From Opacimonas sp014872805 (GTDB lineage Bacteria; Pseudomonadota; Gammaproteobacteria; Enterobacterales; Alteromonadaceae), in NCBI GenBank assembly GCA_014872805.1, contig WKFN01000007.1, positions 86,931 through 150,930 on the forward strand: a stretch of DNA of 64,000 bases. The letters run 5' to 3'. Below are positions 8,122-16,932 of this stretch, piece by piece (position 1 is the stretch's first letter; each line of letters starts with the position of its first letter). The position numbers were made by a program, and so were the translations under genes. The notes beneath the pieces were generated by a model. The model searched no databases and was not told the origin of the DNA. It saw nothing but the letters and a program-made list of their open reading frames with translations.

Positions 8122-9138
8122 TTATTTTGTTTCCAGTGCTTTCACTCGTTTGGCGAGCTGGTCTAATTGCTTGTAACGCACTGAGTTTCGACGCCATTCA
8201 TTGTATGGCGCATGTGGCATGCCAGAGGAATACACCCCGGGCTCGGTTATGTCTGATGTGACCATGGTATTGCCGGTTATTTGCACATTATCACAAATTT
8301 TGATGTGGCCATTTATCGCGACACTACCGGCGACAATTACATTTTTGCCAATTTTTACACTGCCCGCCATGGCGACTGCACCGCATAAACACGAGCCAGA
8401 GCCAATCTGACAGTTATGAGCGATGTGTACTTGGTCATCAATGATCACGTTGTGTTCAATCACCGTGTCAGCAAGTGAGCCACGGTCGATCGTACACAAC
8501 GCACCGATTTCGGTATTATCGCCAATGATCACGCGTCCGGTTTGCGGGATTTTGCGCCACGTCCCTGCGTCATTGGCATAGCCAAACCCATCTGGGCCGA
8601 TGACTGTACCACTGAGTACTGCAACTTTTTGACCTAATTGACAGGAATGATAAATCGTTACATTCGCATGGATATTTGAACCAGAACCAATGACTGCATT
8701 TACCCCAATCACACAGCCCGGACCAATCGTGACATCTTCACCAATAATAGCCCCCGCTTCAATCACCACATTTGGGCCAATGTTGGCATTAGCCCCTACT
8801 TGAGCTGTGTCATCGATGACTGCACTGGGATGGACCCCATATTGGGGACGCGGGGTCGGATCGAGCTGTTGCGCAGCCAGCGCAAAACCAACATACGGGT
8901 CTTTCATCACCAACGCCGCACCTGCGTAATCGCGGGCAAGTGCTTCCGTCAATATCACCACACTGGCATGGCATTCAGGCAATTTTGACAGGTACTTTTT
9001 GTCATTCAAAAAGGTAATATCTCCTGTTTGAGCCTCATCGAGTGGCGCCACTTTGGTAATATGAATTTGCGCGGCTTCATCTTGGGTAAGATTGTGTAAG
9101 GTTGCATTTAGGTGGTCGGCAAGGGCTTGGATATTCAT
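8122..9138 (-). CDS. lpxD: UDP-3-O-acylglucosamine N-acyltransferase (LpxD)
   Basis: A 338-residue cytoplasmic acyltransferase that adds the second acyl chain in lipid A synthesis. The N-terminal uridine-binding region (LDEAQTGDITFLNDKKY) is followed by a long left-handed beta-helix of hexapeptide repeats from about residue 95 to 300, with the catalytic His in VHIAHNCQIG and the GVYSSGMP tail. The ATG at 9138 has GAGA 6 nt upstream and gives the family length (E. coli 341); an open extension to 9180 has no ribosome site. Unusually it stands alone between glyA and ettA instead of in the bamA-skp-lpxD-fabZ-lpxA cluster, so it may be a second copy. Confidence 0.9.
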   Translation of the reverse strand: MNIQALADHLNATLHNLTQDEAAQIHITKVAPLDEAQTGDITFLNDKKYLSKLPECHASVVILTEALARDYAGAALVMKDPYVGFALAAQQLDPTPRPQYGVHPSAVIDDTAQVGANANIGPNVVIEAGAIIGEDVTIGPGCVIGVNAVIGSGSNIHANVTIYHSCQLGQKVAVLSGTVIGPDGFGYANDAGTWRKIPQTGRVIIGDNTEIGALCTIDRGSLADTVIEHNVIIDDQVHIAHNCQIGSGSCLCGAVAMAGSVKIGKNVIVAGSVAINGHIKICDNVQITGNTMVTSDITEPGVYSSGMPHAPYNEWRRNSVRYKQLDQLAKRVKALETK

Positions 9139-9302
9139 GCGTATCTCTTTGACAAAGCTATATGTGTTATCATAAATCATCTAAGTTGATTCAACAAAAT
9201 TTTGTGTGCAGAAATTACCCTACTGTAAAAAGCAGTTGTGGAGAATCGACACAATGCTAAAATTACACACGATTAATCATTTTCAATTATTTAGAGGATC
9301 TC

Positions 9303-10970
9303 ATGGCACAATTCGTGTACTCCATGCACAGGGTCGGCAAAATCGTCCCGCCGAATCGTTTCATCTTAAAAGATATTTCCCTGAGCTTTTTTCCTGGCGC
9401 CAAAATTGGTGTGTTAGGTTTAAACGGCGCAGGTAAATCCACCTTGTTACGGATCATGGCCGGGGTAGATACCGATATTGAAGGTGAAGCGCGTCCCCTA
9501 CCTGGCATAAAAGTCGGGTATCTACCGCAAGAACCAAAACTTGATGAGTCTTTAGATGTGCGTGGCAATATCGAACTTGCGCTTGGTGAAGTCAAGCATG
9601 CACTTACTCGCTTAGATGAAGTTTATGCCGCGTACGCCGAACCAGATGCAGATTTTGACGCACTGGCAGCCGAGCAAGGGAAGCTTGAAGCGATTATTCA
9701 AGCGCAAGATGGTCATAACCTAGATGCTGCACTAGAACGAGCTGCAGATGCCTTGCGCCTGCCACCTTGGGATGCAGACATTAGCAAATTATCTGGAGGC
9801 GAGCGTCGTCGCGTGGCATTGTGTAAGTTACTACTCGAAAAGCCTGACATGCTCCTGCTTGACGAACCAACCAACCACTTGGACGCTGAAAGTGTGGCTT
9901 GGCTCGAGCGCTTCTTACACGATTATGATGGCACCGTCGTAGCGATAACTCACGATAGATATTTCTTGGATAATGTTGCTGGCTGGATCTTAGAATTAGA
10001 CCGTGGTGAAGGGATCCCGTGGGAAGGCAATTATTCATCGTGGCTAGAACAAAAAGACAAGCGTCTAGAACAAGAAGAAAAAGCAGAGAGTGCACGTCAA
10101 AAGTCGATTAAACAAGAACTTGAGTGGGTCAGACAAAATCCGAAAGGTCGTCAAGCTAAATCCAAGGCCCGTATGGCTCGTTTTGCTGAACTCTCGACCG
10201 GCGATTATCAAAAGAGAAACGAAACCAATGAGCTATTCATCCCACCAGGCGAGCGCCTCGGTGATAAAGTCATTGATGTGAATGGCTTGAGCAAATCATA
10301 CGGTGACAGAGTGTTGATCGATGATTTGTCTTTCTCTGTGCCCAAAGGTGCTATTGTTGGCATTATCGGTCCAAACGGTGCAGGTAAATCCACCCTCTTT
10401 AGAATGCTTACTGGAGCAGAACAAGCCGATAGCGGTACCATTGATGTGGGAGACACAGTACAAATTGCCTCGGTTGAACAGTTCCGCGACCACATGAATG
10501 AAAACCAAACCGTCTTCCAAGAAATATCCGATGGGCAAGATATCATTCGTATTGGCAATTTTGAAATCAATGCCCGAGCGTATTGTTCTCGCTTTAACTT
10601 TAAGGGTACGGATCAACAAAAATTCATCAAAGATTTATCTGGTGGTGAGCGCAATCGGGTGCATTTGGCCAAACTTCTCAAAGCCGGAGGGAACGTACTG
10701 TTATTGGATGAACCAACTAATGACTTGGACGTTGAGACCTTACGTGCATTGGAAAATGCGTTATTAGAATTCCCTGGTTGTGCCATGGTCATCTCGCACG
10801 ACCGTTGGTTCCTTGACCGGGTTGCAACTCATATAATGGACTACCGAGATGAAGGTAAGATCAACTTCTATGAGGGCAATTACACGGATTACGAGGCATG
10901 GCTCAAAGAAAACTTTGGTCAAGATGTGGTTGAGCCGCATCGCTTGAAATATAAGAAGATTACCAAGTAG
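9303..10970 (+). CDS. ettA: energy-dependent translational throttle protein EttA (ABC-F ATPase)
   Basis: A 555-residue soluble ABC-F protein that binds the ribosomal E site and gates the first elongation steps according to ATP/ADP ratio. There are two nucleotide domains: Walker A GLNGAGKST, signature LSGGERRRVAL and Walker B LLLDEPTNHLD in the first; GPNGAGKST, LSGGERNRVHL and LLLDEPTNDLD in the second. Between them is the charged P-site interaction linker (about residues 240-300, rich in K/E/R). The start MAQFVYSMHRVGK has AGAGGA about 7 nt upstream. It is monocistronic, with a strong terminator directly downstream. Confidence 0.97.
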   Translation: MAQFVYSMHRVGKIVPPNRFILKDISLSFFPGAKIGVLGLNGAGKSTLLRIMAGVDTDIEGEARPLPGIKVGYLPQEPKLDESLDVRGNIELALGEVKHALTRLDEVYAAYAEPDADFDALAAEQGKLEAIIQAQDGHNLDAALERAADALRLPPWDADISKLSGGERRRVALCKLLLEKPDMLLLDEPTNHLDAESVAWLERFLHDYDGTVVAITHDRYFLDNVAGWILELDRGEGIPWEGNYSSWLEQKDKRLEQEEKAESARQKSIKQELEWVRQNPKGRQAKSKARMARFAELSTGDYQKRNETNELFIPPGERLGDKVIDVNGLSKSYGDRVLIDDLSFSVPKGAIVGIIGPNGAGKSTLFRMLTGAEQADSGTIDVGDTVQIASVEQFRDHMNENQTVFQEISDGQDIIRIGNFEINARAYCSRFNFKGTDQQKFIKDLSGGERNRVHLAKLLKAGGNVLLLDEPTNDLDVETLRALENALLEFPGCAMVISHDRWFLDRVATHIMDYRDEGKINFYEGNYTDYEAWLKENFGQDVVEPHRLKYKKITK

Positions 10971-10982
10971 TAGACTTCCAAT

Positions 10983-11010
10983 AAAAAAGGGGCTATCAAG
11001 CCCCTTTTTT
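10983..11010. terminator. bidirectional rho-independent terminator (ettA / cold-shock gene)
   Basis: A 12-bp perfect stem AAAAAAGGGGCT / AGCCCCTTTTTT with a 4-nt loop sits between convergent ettA and the cold-shock gene. The A-tract on one side and T-tract on the other make it functional in both directions. Confidence 0.92.
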
Positions 11011-11027
11011 GGTGTACAGTATCGAAA

Positions 11028-11237
11028 TTAGATAACTTCGATGTTCTCTGCCTGTGGACCTTTTTGGCCTTGACCGATAGTAAATTGTACTTTTTGACCT
11101 TCATTCAAAGTGCGGAAACCGTCACCTTTGATTGCGCGGAAGTGTGCAAACACATCAGGGCCATTTTCTTGTTGAATGAAGCCAAATCCTTTTGATTCGT
11201 TAAACCATTTTACGATACCGGTTGAAACGTCCGACAT
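11028..11237 (-). CDS. cold shock protein (CspA family)
   Basis: A 69-residue single cold-shock domain, an OB-fold that binds single-stranded RNA and DNA. RNP1 KGFGFI is at residues 16-21 and RNP2 is VFAHF, where the usual second Val is Ala. The start MSDVSTGIVKWFNESKG has AGGA 7 nt upstream. Which paralogue it is (CspC/CspD/CspE type) cannot be settled from one gene. It has a promoter well upstream and a leader of roughly 130 nt, an arrangement known from temperature-controlled csp mRNAs. Confidence 0.95.
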   Translation of the reverse strand: MSDVSTGIVKWFNESKGFGFIQQENGPDVFAHFRAIKGDGFRTLNEGQKVQFTIGQGQKGPQAENIEVI

Positions 11238-11378
11238 AATTTTTCCTATAGATATAAATAAATAAACACAGCTAAATTTAATTAGCTAAAAAGTTGCCAT
11301 AGAAGGCAATCGAAAGTGCAAGCAGAGGATAAAACAACGACTGGAACTGTAGGGAATGCGTCTATAGACAACACCTTT

Positions 11379-11407
11379 AGAATACGCCTAATAAGTAATC
11401 AGGTCAA
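11379..11407 (-). promoter_or_regulatory. sigma-70 promoter of the cold-shock gene; start of a long leader
   Basis: On the minus strand TTGACC, a 17-nt spacer and TATTCT form a good sigma-70 promoter. Transcription would begin near 11371, leaving a leader of roughly 130 nt before the ATG at 11237. The rest of the 220-nt gap between radA and the csp gene is this AT-rich leader. Confidence 0.65.
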
Positions 11408-11457
11408 TGTTAAATGCATTTATTTATGTGTATTTATGTTTTGTGACAGTCGTAGCG

Positions 11458-12834
11458 TTAAGAAATCTCTTGAATTGCCTCAAGCGCATCACTCAAACGC
11501 GATACGGCAATCACCCGCATCCCATGGATGGTTCGTTTAGGCGTGTTTGCCTTGGGGACAATGGCCACTCTGAAGCCGTGCTTGGCGGCTTCACTTAAGC
11601 GCTCTTGCCCATTCGGAACCGGTCGAATTTCACCCGACAACCCCACTTCACCAAACGCAATCAACTCTTGTGGCAAGTTTCGGTTACGAAAACTCGACAC
11701 CATCGCCAATAATAATGCCAAATCTGCACTGGTTTCGGCGACCTTGACCCCACCAACCACATTGGCGAACACATCTTGATCATTCATTAATAAACCTCCA
11801 TGACGATGAAGAATGGCCAGTAGCATTGCCATGCGATTTTGTTCTAAACCCACGGCAACCCGTTTGGGATTATGAGCTTGTGAATGGTCAACGAGCGCTT
11901 GAATCTCAACGAGTAGTGGACGCGTGCCTTCCCACACTACCATCACAATGCTACCTGGAGATTGTTGCTCATCTCGTGACAAAAAAATCGCAGACGGGTT
12001 ATTGACCTCTTTTAGGCCCTTCTCAGTCATCGCAAACACACCGAGTTCATTGACTGCGCCAAAGCGATTTTTATGACTGCGCAAAGTGCGATACCGACCG
12101 TCTGCATCACCTTCTAGCAACATAGAACAATCAATACAATGCTCTAGTACCTTAGGCCCCGCCAAAGACCCATCTTTGGTCACATGACCGACAATTAATA
12201 ACGCGACGTGATTTTGTTTGGCAAAACGGGTCAGGTACGCAGCCCCTTCTCGGACTTGTGATACACTTCCTGGTGCTGAGGTGATATCAGGGACGTGCAT
12301 GACTTGAATGGAGTCAATGACCATGACATCCGGGGCTTCTTGTAGTGCTATTTGACAAATTTGTTCAATGTTCGTTTCGGCTAATAATTTCAGGTTATCA
12401 TTTGCTAAACCTAACCGTTGCGCTCGCATGGCCACTTGTTGCAGTGATTCCTCACCGGTGACGTACAATACTGACTTTTGTTGTGCTAATAAGCACATTA
12501 CTTGCAGAAGCAAGGTCGATTTGCCCGCGCCAGGTGAGCCACCAATGAGTACGGCGGAACCGGGAACAATACCGCCGCCAAGCACCCTATCCATCTCATG
12601 AAATCCTGAACTAAAGCGCGGTAAAGCGGCCAAATCAATGCTTGATAGAGTCTCAACTTTGGCACTCGTGGCACCTGCGTAGCCGGAAAAATTGCGCACT
12701 GCTGGCGATGCCGACTGATTTACACTCATCTCAGTAAGTGTATTCCATGCGTTGCAACCATTACATTGCCCTTGCCAGCGAGGGTGTTCAGTACCGCACT
12801 CACTACACACATACGTCGATTTTTTCTTAGCCAT
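11458..12834 (-). CDS. radA: DNA repair protein RadA
   Basis: A 458-residue RecA-like ATPase involved in branch migration of recombination intermediates. It has an N-terminal C4 zinc finger (CSECGTEHPRWQGQCNGC, residues about 9-26), Walker A GGSPGAGKST, the RadA-specific KNRFG motif and a C-terminal Lon-protease-like domain ending in LSDALEAIQEIS. The ATG at 12834 (MAKKKSTYVC) matches the family; an in-frame opening up to 13023 overlaps serB and is not part of the protein. No strong ribosome site is visible. It follows serB by 134 nt, a neighbourhood also found in E. coli. Confidence 0.96.
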   Translation of the reverse strand: MAKKKSTYVCSECGTEHPRWQGQCNGCNAWNTLTEMSVNQSASPAVRNFSGYAGATSAKVETLSSIDLAALPRFSSGFHEMDRVLGGGIVPGSAVLIGGSPGAGKSTLLLQVMCLLAQQKSVLYVTGEESLQQVAMRAQRLGLANDNLKLLAETNIEQICQIALQEAPDVMVIDSIQVMHVPDITSAPGSVSQVREGAAYLTRFAKQNHVALLIVGHVTKDGSLAGPKVLEHCIDCSMLLEGDADGRYRTLRSHKNRFGAVNELGVFAMTEKGLKEVNNPSAIFLSRDEQQSPGSIVMVVWEGTRPLLVEIQALVDHSQAHNPKRVAVGLEQNRMAMLLAILHRHGGLLMNDQDVFANVVGGVKVAETSADLALLLAMVSSFRNRNLPQELIAFGEVGLSGEIRPVPNGQERLSEAAKHGFRVAIVPKANTPKRTIHGMRVIAVSRLSDALEAIQEIS

Positions 12835-12968
12835 AAAATAAATAATTTTGTCGTTAAGTCGATAGTATTTTATTGCAATGCCATACAAGCGCAAAGGAAA
12901 TATCACTAAACGGTGCAAAAGGTGTTCGCCGACAACCAAAAAACATTGCTCGAAACGGTCATTGCCTC

Positions 12969-13940
12969 TTAAGCTGAAAGTGCAAATAAGGTTGCATTCA
13001 GACCGTGATAACGAATTGCACATTGCGCTTGCTCTTGCACCAGTGGTTTGGCATGAAACGCCATACCTAAGCCAGCATCACGCATCATCACAAGATCGTT
13101 CGCTCCGTCACCCAATGCGATAGTTTGTGACAAGGGAATATTATGCTGTTGTGCCAAGCGCTTTAAAGTATCTTCTTTAGTTTGCGCATCTGAGATAGCG
13201 CCGATTACTTTGCCCGTCAGAACGCCATCGACTATCTCAAGTTGATTGGCAACGGCCTCTACTAAACCGAGTCGAGCCGCTACGTAATCCGCAAAATAAG
13301 TAAAACCACCGCTAGCAATGGCAATATGCCAACCATGTGCTTGCAAGGTAGTAACTAACGAGCTAATACCTGGCATTAACGGAATACCATCGCGTATTTG
13401 TTGCAGTTGAATTGCAGGAACGCCTTTAAGACAGGCAACCCTTTGTACAAGACTTTGCGCAAAATCTAACTTTCCTTGCATCGCCAGCTCAGTCACTTCA
13501 CTGACTTCCTCTCCACGACCGGCAAGCTTTGCAATCTCATCAATGCATTCGATTTGGATAACAGTAGAATCCATATCCATCACCATCACACCACCAGCTT
13601 GCAGACTTGGCTGATGCGCTTGACAGAATAATTCAATGTTAAACCGTTTTGATTGAGCAATTAGCCAATCATGAGTGGCGGGAGTATCAAGTTGTATGAC
13701 CACAGCATCCAACTCGAAATTAGATGATAGGCTGTGTATAGTAACCACAAACTCAGTCTGCTCCGGTAGCGTTTGCAATACGGCTTCGACGATATAGCGA
13801 TTAAGGTATTGCCCAACGATGGTCAATACATAATCGCCTTGCGCTGATGCTGTCGCAGACCAAGTAAGCGAGCTAGAAGAAAAAAGTTGAGGCGTTTGTA
13901 GGTGCTTAGCAAGCTCGCTCGCAGAAAATAGATGATTCAT
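12969..13940 (-). CDS. serB: phosphoserine phosphatase
   Basis: A 323-residue HAD-superfamily enzyme that performs the last step of serine synthesis. The C-terminal catalytic domain has the nucleophile motif DMDSTVIQIECIDEIA, SGGFTYFADYVAARLG, the Lys in KEDTLKRLA and GDGANDLVMM. The N-terminal 100 residues form the regulatory ACT-like extension seen in proteobacterial SerB. It is divergent from ytjB with 74 nt between them, the same arrangement as in E. coli, and is followed by radA. Confidence 0.96.
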   Translation of the reverse strand: MNHLFSASELAKHLQTPQLFSSSSLTWSATASAQGDYVLTIVGQYLNRYIVEAVLQTLPEQTEFVVTIHSLSSNFELDAVVIQLDTPATHDWLIAQSKRFNIELFCQAHQPSLQAGGVMVMDMDSTVIQIECIDEIAKLAGRGEEVSEVTELAMQGKLDFAQSLVQRVACLKGVPAIQLQQIRDGIPLMPGISSLVTTLQAHGWHIAIASGGFTYFADYVAARLGLVEAVANQLEIVDGVLTGKVIGAISDAQTKEDTLKRLAQQHNIPLSQTIALGDGANDLVMMRDAGLGMAFHAKPLVQEQAQCAIRYHGLNATLFALSA

Positions 13941-14014
13941 AATGGGTTTATACTTGGCATTGCGTACAGATTGATTTATGGTTGTATTGTATCGTATTTT
14001 TTATCAGTTGACCT

Positions 14015-14605
14015 ATGCAAAATCCCGTTATTCGATTTATTTGGCGCGTGTTTTTTATCGCGGTGACCATTTACGGTATTTTAGCAGTCTGGTCGTTGCA
14101 ATCTGAACGCTCAGCAAATGTTTACCAATCCTACACTCTTGAATTAGGCACCAAAATCGCCAACATTGCTGCTGGCTCGTTAGCTCCATGGTTACATGAG
14201 CAGCTAGACGCGCGAAATACCCTTCCTTCTTCAGCTCAAAAGCAACTGTCTGTGATTTTGACTGGTTATATGTCTCTTGGGGATATTATTGGTATCAGAG
14301 TATTCAATCATTATGGAGAAACTCTTGGCAGTGTAGGCAGTGTGCACAATTTTTTGGCTGATGTTGAATTGAATCCACATACTCATCAAGTCCATATCAG
14401 TCACATTCGGCACAATCAGGTTGATATTGGCTATATTCGTTTTGTTCTGACCAATGAAAGGTTAACGGCGCAACAAGCTGATGCATTTCAACGCCAACAG
14501 AGTTTAGTCTTAGTGACCGTTTTTTTGGGAGCTGTCTTTGGAGCGTTAATCATGCGCTGGTATTACATTGCTGTGCGACGAGGCTCTAGGAACGTCGCCG
14601 AATAA
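14015..14605 (+). CDS. ytjB: YtjB/Smp family inner-membrane protein
   Basis: A 196-residue membrane protein with an N-terminal hydrophobic segment (about residues 8-26), a periplasmic region of about 130 residues and a second hydrophobic segment (about 163-182) before a short basic tail. That topology, and the divergent position next to serB, match E. coli YtjB (Smp), whose molecular role is not established. The periplasmic part resembles a small sensor-like domain (IIGIRVFNHYGETLGSVG). Its last 43 nt overlap the end of the convergent TatD-family gene. Confidence 0.75.
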   Translation: MQNPVIRFIWRVFFIAVTIYGILAVWSLQSERSANVYQSYTLELGTKIANIAAGSLAPWLHEQLDARNTLPSSAQKQLSVILTGYMSLGDIIGIRVFNHYGETLGSVGSVHNFLADVELNPHTHQVHISHIRHNQVDIGYIRFVLTNERLTAQQADAFQRQQSLVLVTVFLGAVFGALIMRWYYIAVRRGSRNVAE

Positions 14606-15360
14606 TTGGCATCAGTTTGTGCTTCTATAACATTAGGACTCATCTGCAGAGCTTCTGATAAGACGGTTAGCACATCCGGTAAATATTCTGGCATATTGCG
14701 CTGGCCTTGTCGTCCAGACATCGGCATATCTGGAGAGTCCGTTTCTAATAAGAGATGTTCTATTCCAACTTCAAGCATACTATTAAGCGTTTTCTTTCCT
14801 CTTGGATAGGTTATCGTGCCACCCACTCCCAGTTTGAATCCCAAATCAATGTAAGCTCTAGCAATATCCGCGTTCCCTGAAAAAGCATGCACAACCCCAC
14901 CATGTTCAAATTGATGTTGACGCAATAAGCCCAATAGGCGGTCATGACTTTTGCGGTGATGAACGATGAGTGGTAACGAATAGGTTTTGGCTAATTTAAC
15001 CTGCTCCACAAAAATGCACTCTTGAATAGCCAATGGATGAGGGAGCGTTCGGTCAAGACCTATTTCCCCAATGGCAAGGGGTGAATGCTGTTCAAGCCAA
15101 TGAGCAAGATGCTCAATCATCTTTGGAATATCTGATGCGCAAAGCGCGTGCGGTAAGAAATATGGATGGTATCCAAAGGCGATATCGACCTGTGGGAATG
15201 TGTTGAGGATCTGAAGCTGTCGTAACCAGTGGGAGGGCTCAATACCAGGAATCAAAAAACGCGTTACGCCGCGCTCGTTAGCACGATGAATAACCACATC
15301 AAGATCAGCGGTAAAACAGGCTAAATCAAGATGACAATGACTATCAATCACCAGCTTCAA
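14563..15360 (-). CDS. TatD-family metal-dependent hydrolase (YjjV-like)
   Basis: A 265-residue TIM-barrel metallohydrolase of the TatD DNase family. Metal-site motifs are DSHCHLD (residues 6-12), GEIGLD (about 98), HHRKSHD, HAFSGN and ETDSPDMP. The GVGGTITYPRGKKT segment is closer to E. coli YjjV than to TatD itself. Deoxyribonuclease activity is known in the family, but the substrate here is unproven. It starts 3 nt after pdxH and so is probably the end of the era-pdxH unit. The stop overlaps ytjB by 43 nt. Confidence 0.9.
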   Translation of the reverse strand: MKLVIDSHCHLDLACFTADLDVVIHRANERGVTRFLIPGIEPSHWLRQLQILNTFPQVDIAFGYHPYFLPHALCASDIPKMIEHLAHWLEQHSPLAIGEIGLDRTLPHPLAIQECIFVEQVKLAKTYSLPLIVHHRKSHDRLLGLLRQHQFEHGGVVHAFSGNADIARAYIDLGFKLGVGGTITYPRGKKTLNSMLEVGIEHLLLETDSPDMPMSGRQGQRNMPEYLPDVLTVLSEALQMSPNVIEAQTDANYSATFLEPRRTAM

Positions 15361-15363
15361 CCA

Positions 15364-16005
15364 TTAGGGATTGAGGCGTTGAATGGTCCAACTGGCATCT
15401 TCTAGCTTAGTGTATTCAAAGCGGTCATGCAGACGATGCTCACCGCCTTGCCAAAACTCAATCTGTTCTGGACGCACAAGATAACCACCCCAAAAATCAG
15501 GCAATGGAACCTCTCCTTGAGCGAACTTTTCTTTGAGCTGGGCAAACTGGGTCAATAGAGCCTGTTTGGTCGAAATAGGCTGGCTTTGCTTAGAGGCAAT
15601 AGCCGCTAACTGAGAATCTTTAGGTCGCGAAAAAAAATACTGAGCCACTTTGGCGCGAGATAACGGCTCAGCAACACCGCACACCCGCACTTGTCGTTCA
15701 ATAAAATGCCACGGAAAATGCAATGCAATATTAGGGTTGTGTTTGATTTCTTGCGCTTTGCGCGAACCAAGATTGGTGTAGAATACAAAGCCTTCTTCGG
15801 TTAAGTCTTTAAGAAGGACAATGCGTTGCGACGGTCTACCAGACGAATCGACTGTTGCTACCGTCATCGCATTGGGGTCTGGAATGTCAGCTTTGATCGC
15901 ATCATCTAACCATGTTTTAAACAGCGTAAACGGCTCATCCGTTAATTGTGATTCATCCAAAGTAGCAAGTGTGTATTCACGACGATATTGATTGAATGTA
16001 CTCAT
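15364..16005 (-). CDS. pdxH: pyridoxamine 5'-phosphate oxidase
   Basis: A 213-residue FMN oxidase that makes pyridoxal 5'-phosphate from the pyridoxine or pyridoxamine phosphates. FMN and substrate motifs are RIVLLKDLTEEGFVFYTN, SRKAQEIKHNPN, QVRVCGVAEPLS, SRPKDSQLAAIASKQS and the C-terminal HDRFEYT...WTIQRLNP. AGG lies 6 nt before the ATG. It sits 12 nt downstream of era, where many gammaproteobacteria carry recO and pdxJ, so a different vitamin-B6 gene occupies the slot. Confidence 0.97.
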   Translation of the reverse strand: MSTFNQYRREYTLATLDESQLTDEPFTLFKTWLDDAIKADIPDPNAMTVATVDSSGRPSQRIVLLKDLTEEGFVFYTNLGSRKAQEIKHNPNIALHFPWHFIERQVRVCGVAEPLSRAKVAQYFFSRPKDSQLAAIASKQSQPISTKQALLTQFAQLKEKFAQGEVPLPDFWGGYLVRPEQIEFWQGGEHRLHDRFEYTKLEDASWTIQRLNP

Positions 16006-16017
16006 GGTTTACCTGTC

Positions 16018-16932
16018 CTAATCTTCGCCATAACCTAAACTGCGCAAAGCTCTTTCATCATCTGCCCAGCCTGATTTGACCTTAACCCATAACTCTAAGA
16101 ATACCTTATGTTGAAATAGTTCTTCTAGATCACGTCGCGCATCAGAACCGATGGTTTTGAGGTGTTTGCCCTGCTTGCCAATGACCATACGTTTTTGCGT
16201 CTCACGCTCAACCAAGATCAATCCATTGATACGGTACACACCATTTTCAGTTAATTTAAATTGCTCGATTTCAACTGTGACAGAATAGGGTAACTCGTCT
16301 CCGGTATAGCGCATGAGTTTCTCTCGGATGATTTCAGCAGCCATAAAACGACTAGAGCGATCCGTCACGTATTCCTCAGGAAAATAAAACTCGCTTTGCG
16401 GCAATTGCGCCATCACCAAATCACGCAATTCGTTAATATACTTGTTGTTTTTGGCAGACACAGGGATAACATGGGCAAACTCAAATAAGCTGTTAAGCCA
16501 TTGCAAATGCGTCATCAGTTCGGTTTTATCTTGTACCTTATCGGTTTTATTGACCACAAGCCAAACCGGCAAACCCGATTCTTTGACTTTTTCTAACACC
16601 AGTTTGTCGTCGTCATTAAATCGCGTGCCTTCAACTACCATCAAAATCAAGCCGACCTCACCAAGTGAACTGGATGCTGCTCGATTCATAAAACGGTTGA
16701 TTGTTCGCTTTTCTTCGTTGTGAAGCCCCGGAGTATCCACATAAATGGCTTGTTGCTCACCCTCGGTATCGATCCCTAAAATACGGTGCCTTGTAGTTTG
16801 TGGCTTACGTGAGGTTATACTGACTTTTTGCCCAATAATGCGATTGAGAATAGTGGACTTACCCACATTGGGCCGACCGACAATCGCAACCATCCCGCAC
16901 TGAGTTTGTGGTAAATCGTTTTGTGTGCTCAT
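16018..16932 (-). CDS. era: GTPase Era
   Basis: A 304-residue GTPase that binds the 3' end of 16S rRNA and acts in 30S assembly and maturation. G motifs are GRPNVGKST (G1, about residue 18), VDTPG (G3) and NKTD (G4). The C-terminal KH domain contains VIGKQGKHLKTIGSDARRDL. It overlaps rnc by 4 nt (ATGA), the universal rnc-era coupling that links 16S processing to assembly. Confidence 0.98.
   Translation of the reverse strand: MSTQNDLPQTQCGMVAIVGRPNVGKSTILNRIIGQKVSITSRKPQTTRHRILGIDTEGEQQAIYVDTPGLHNEEKRTINRFMNRAASSSLGEVGLILMVVEGTRFNDDDKLVLEKVKESGLPVWLVVNKTDKVQDKTELMTHLQWLNSLFEFAHVIPVSAKNNKYINELRDLVMAQLPQSEFYFPEEYVTDRSSRFMAAEIIREKLMRYTGDELPYSVTVEIEQFKLTENGVYRINGLILVERETQKRMVIGKQGKHLKTIGSDARRDLEELFQHKVFLELWVKVKSGWADDERALRSLGYGED

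Noticed and set aside
12835..13023. 63-residue N-terminal extension of RadA
   Set aside because: It overlaps serB and precedes the conserved MAKKKSTYVC start.
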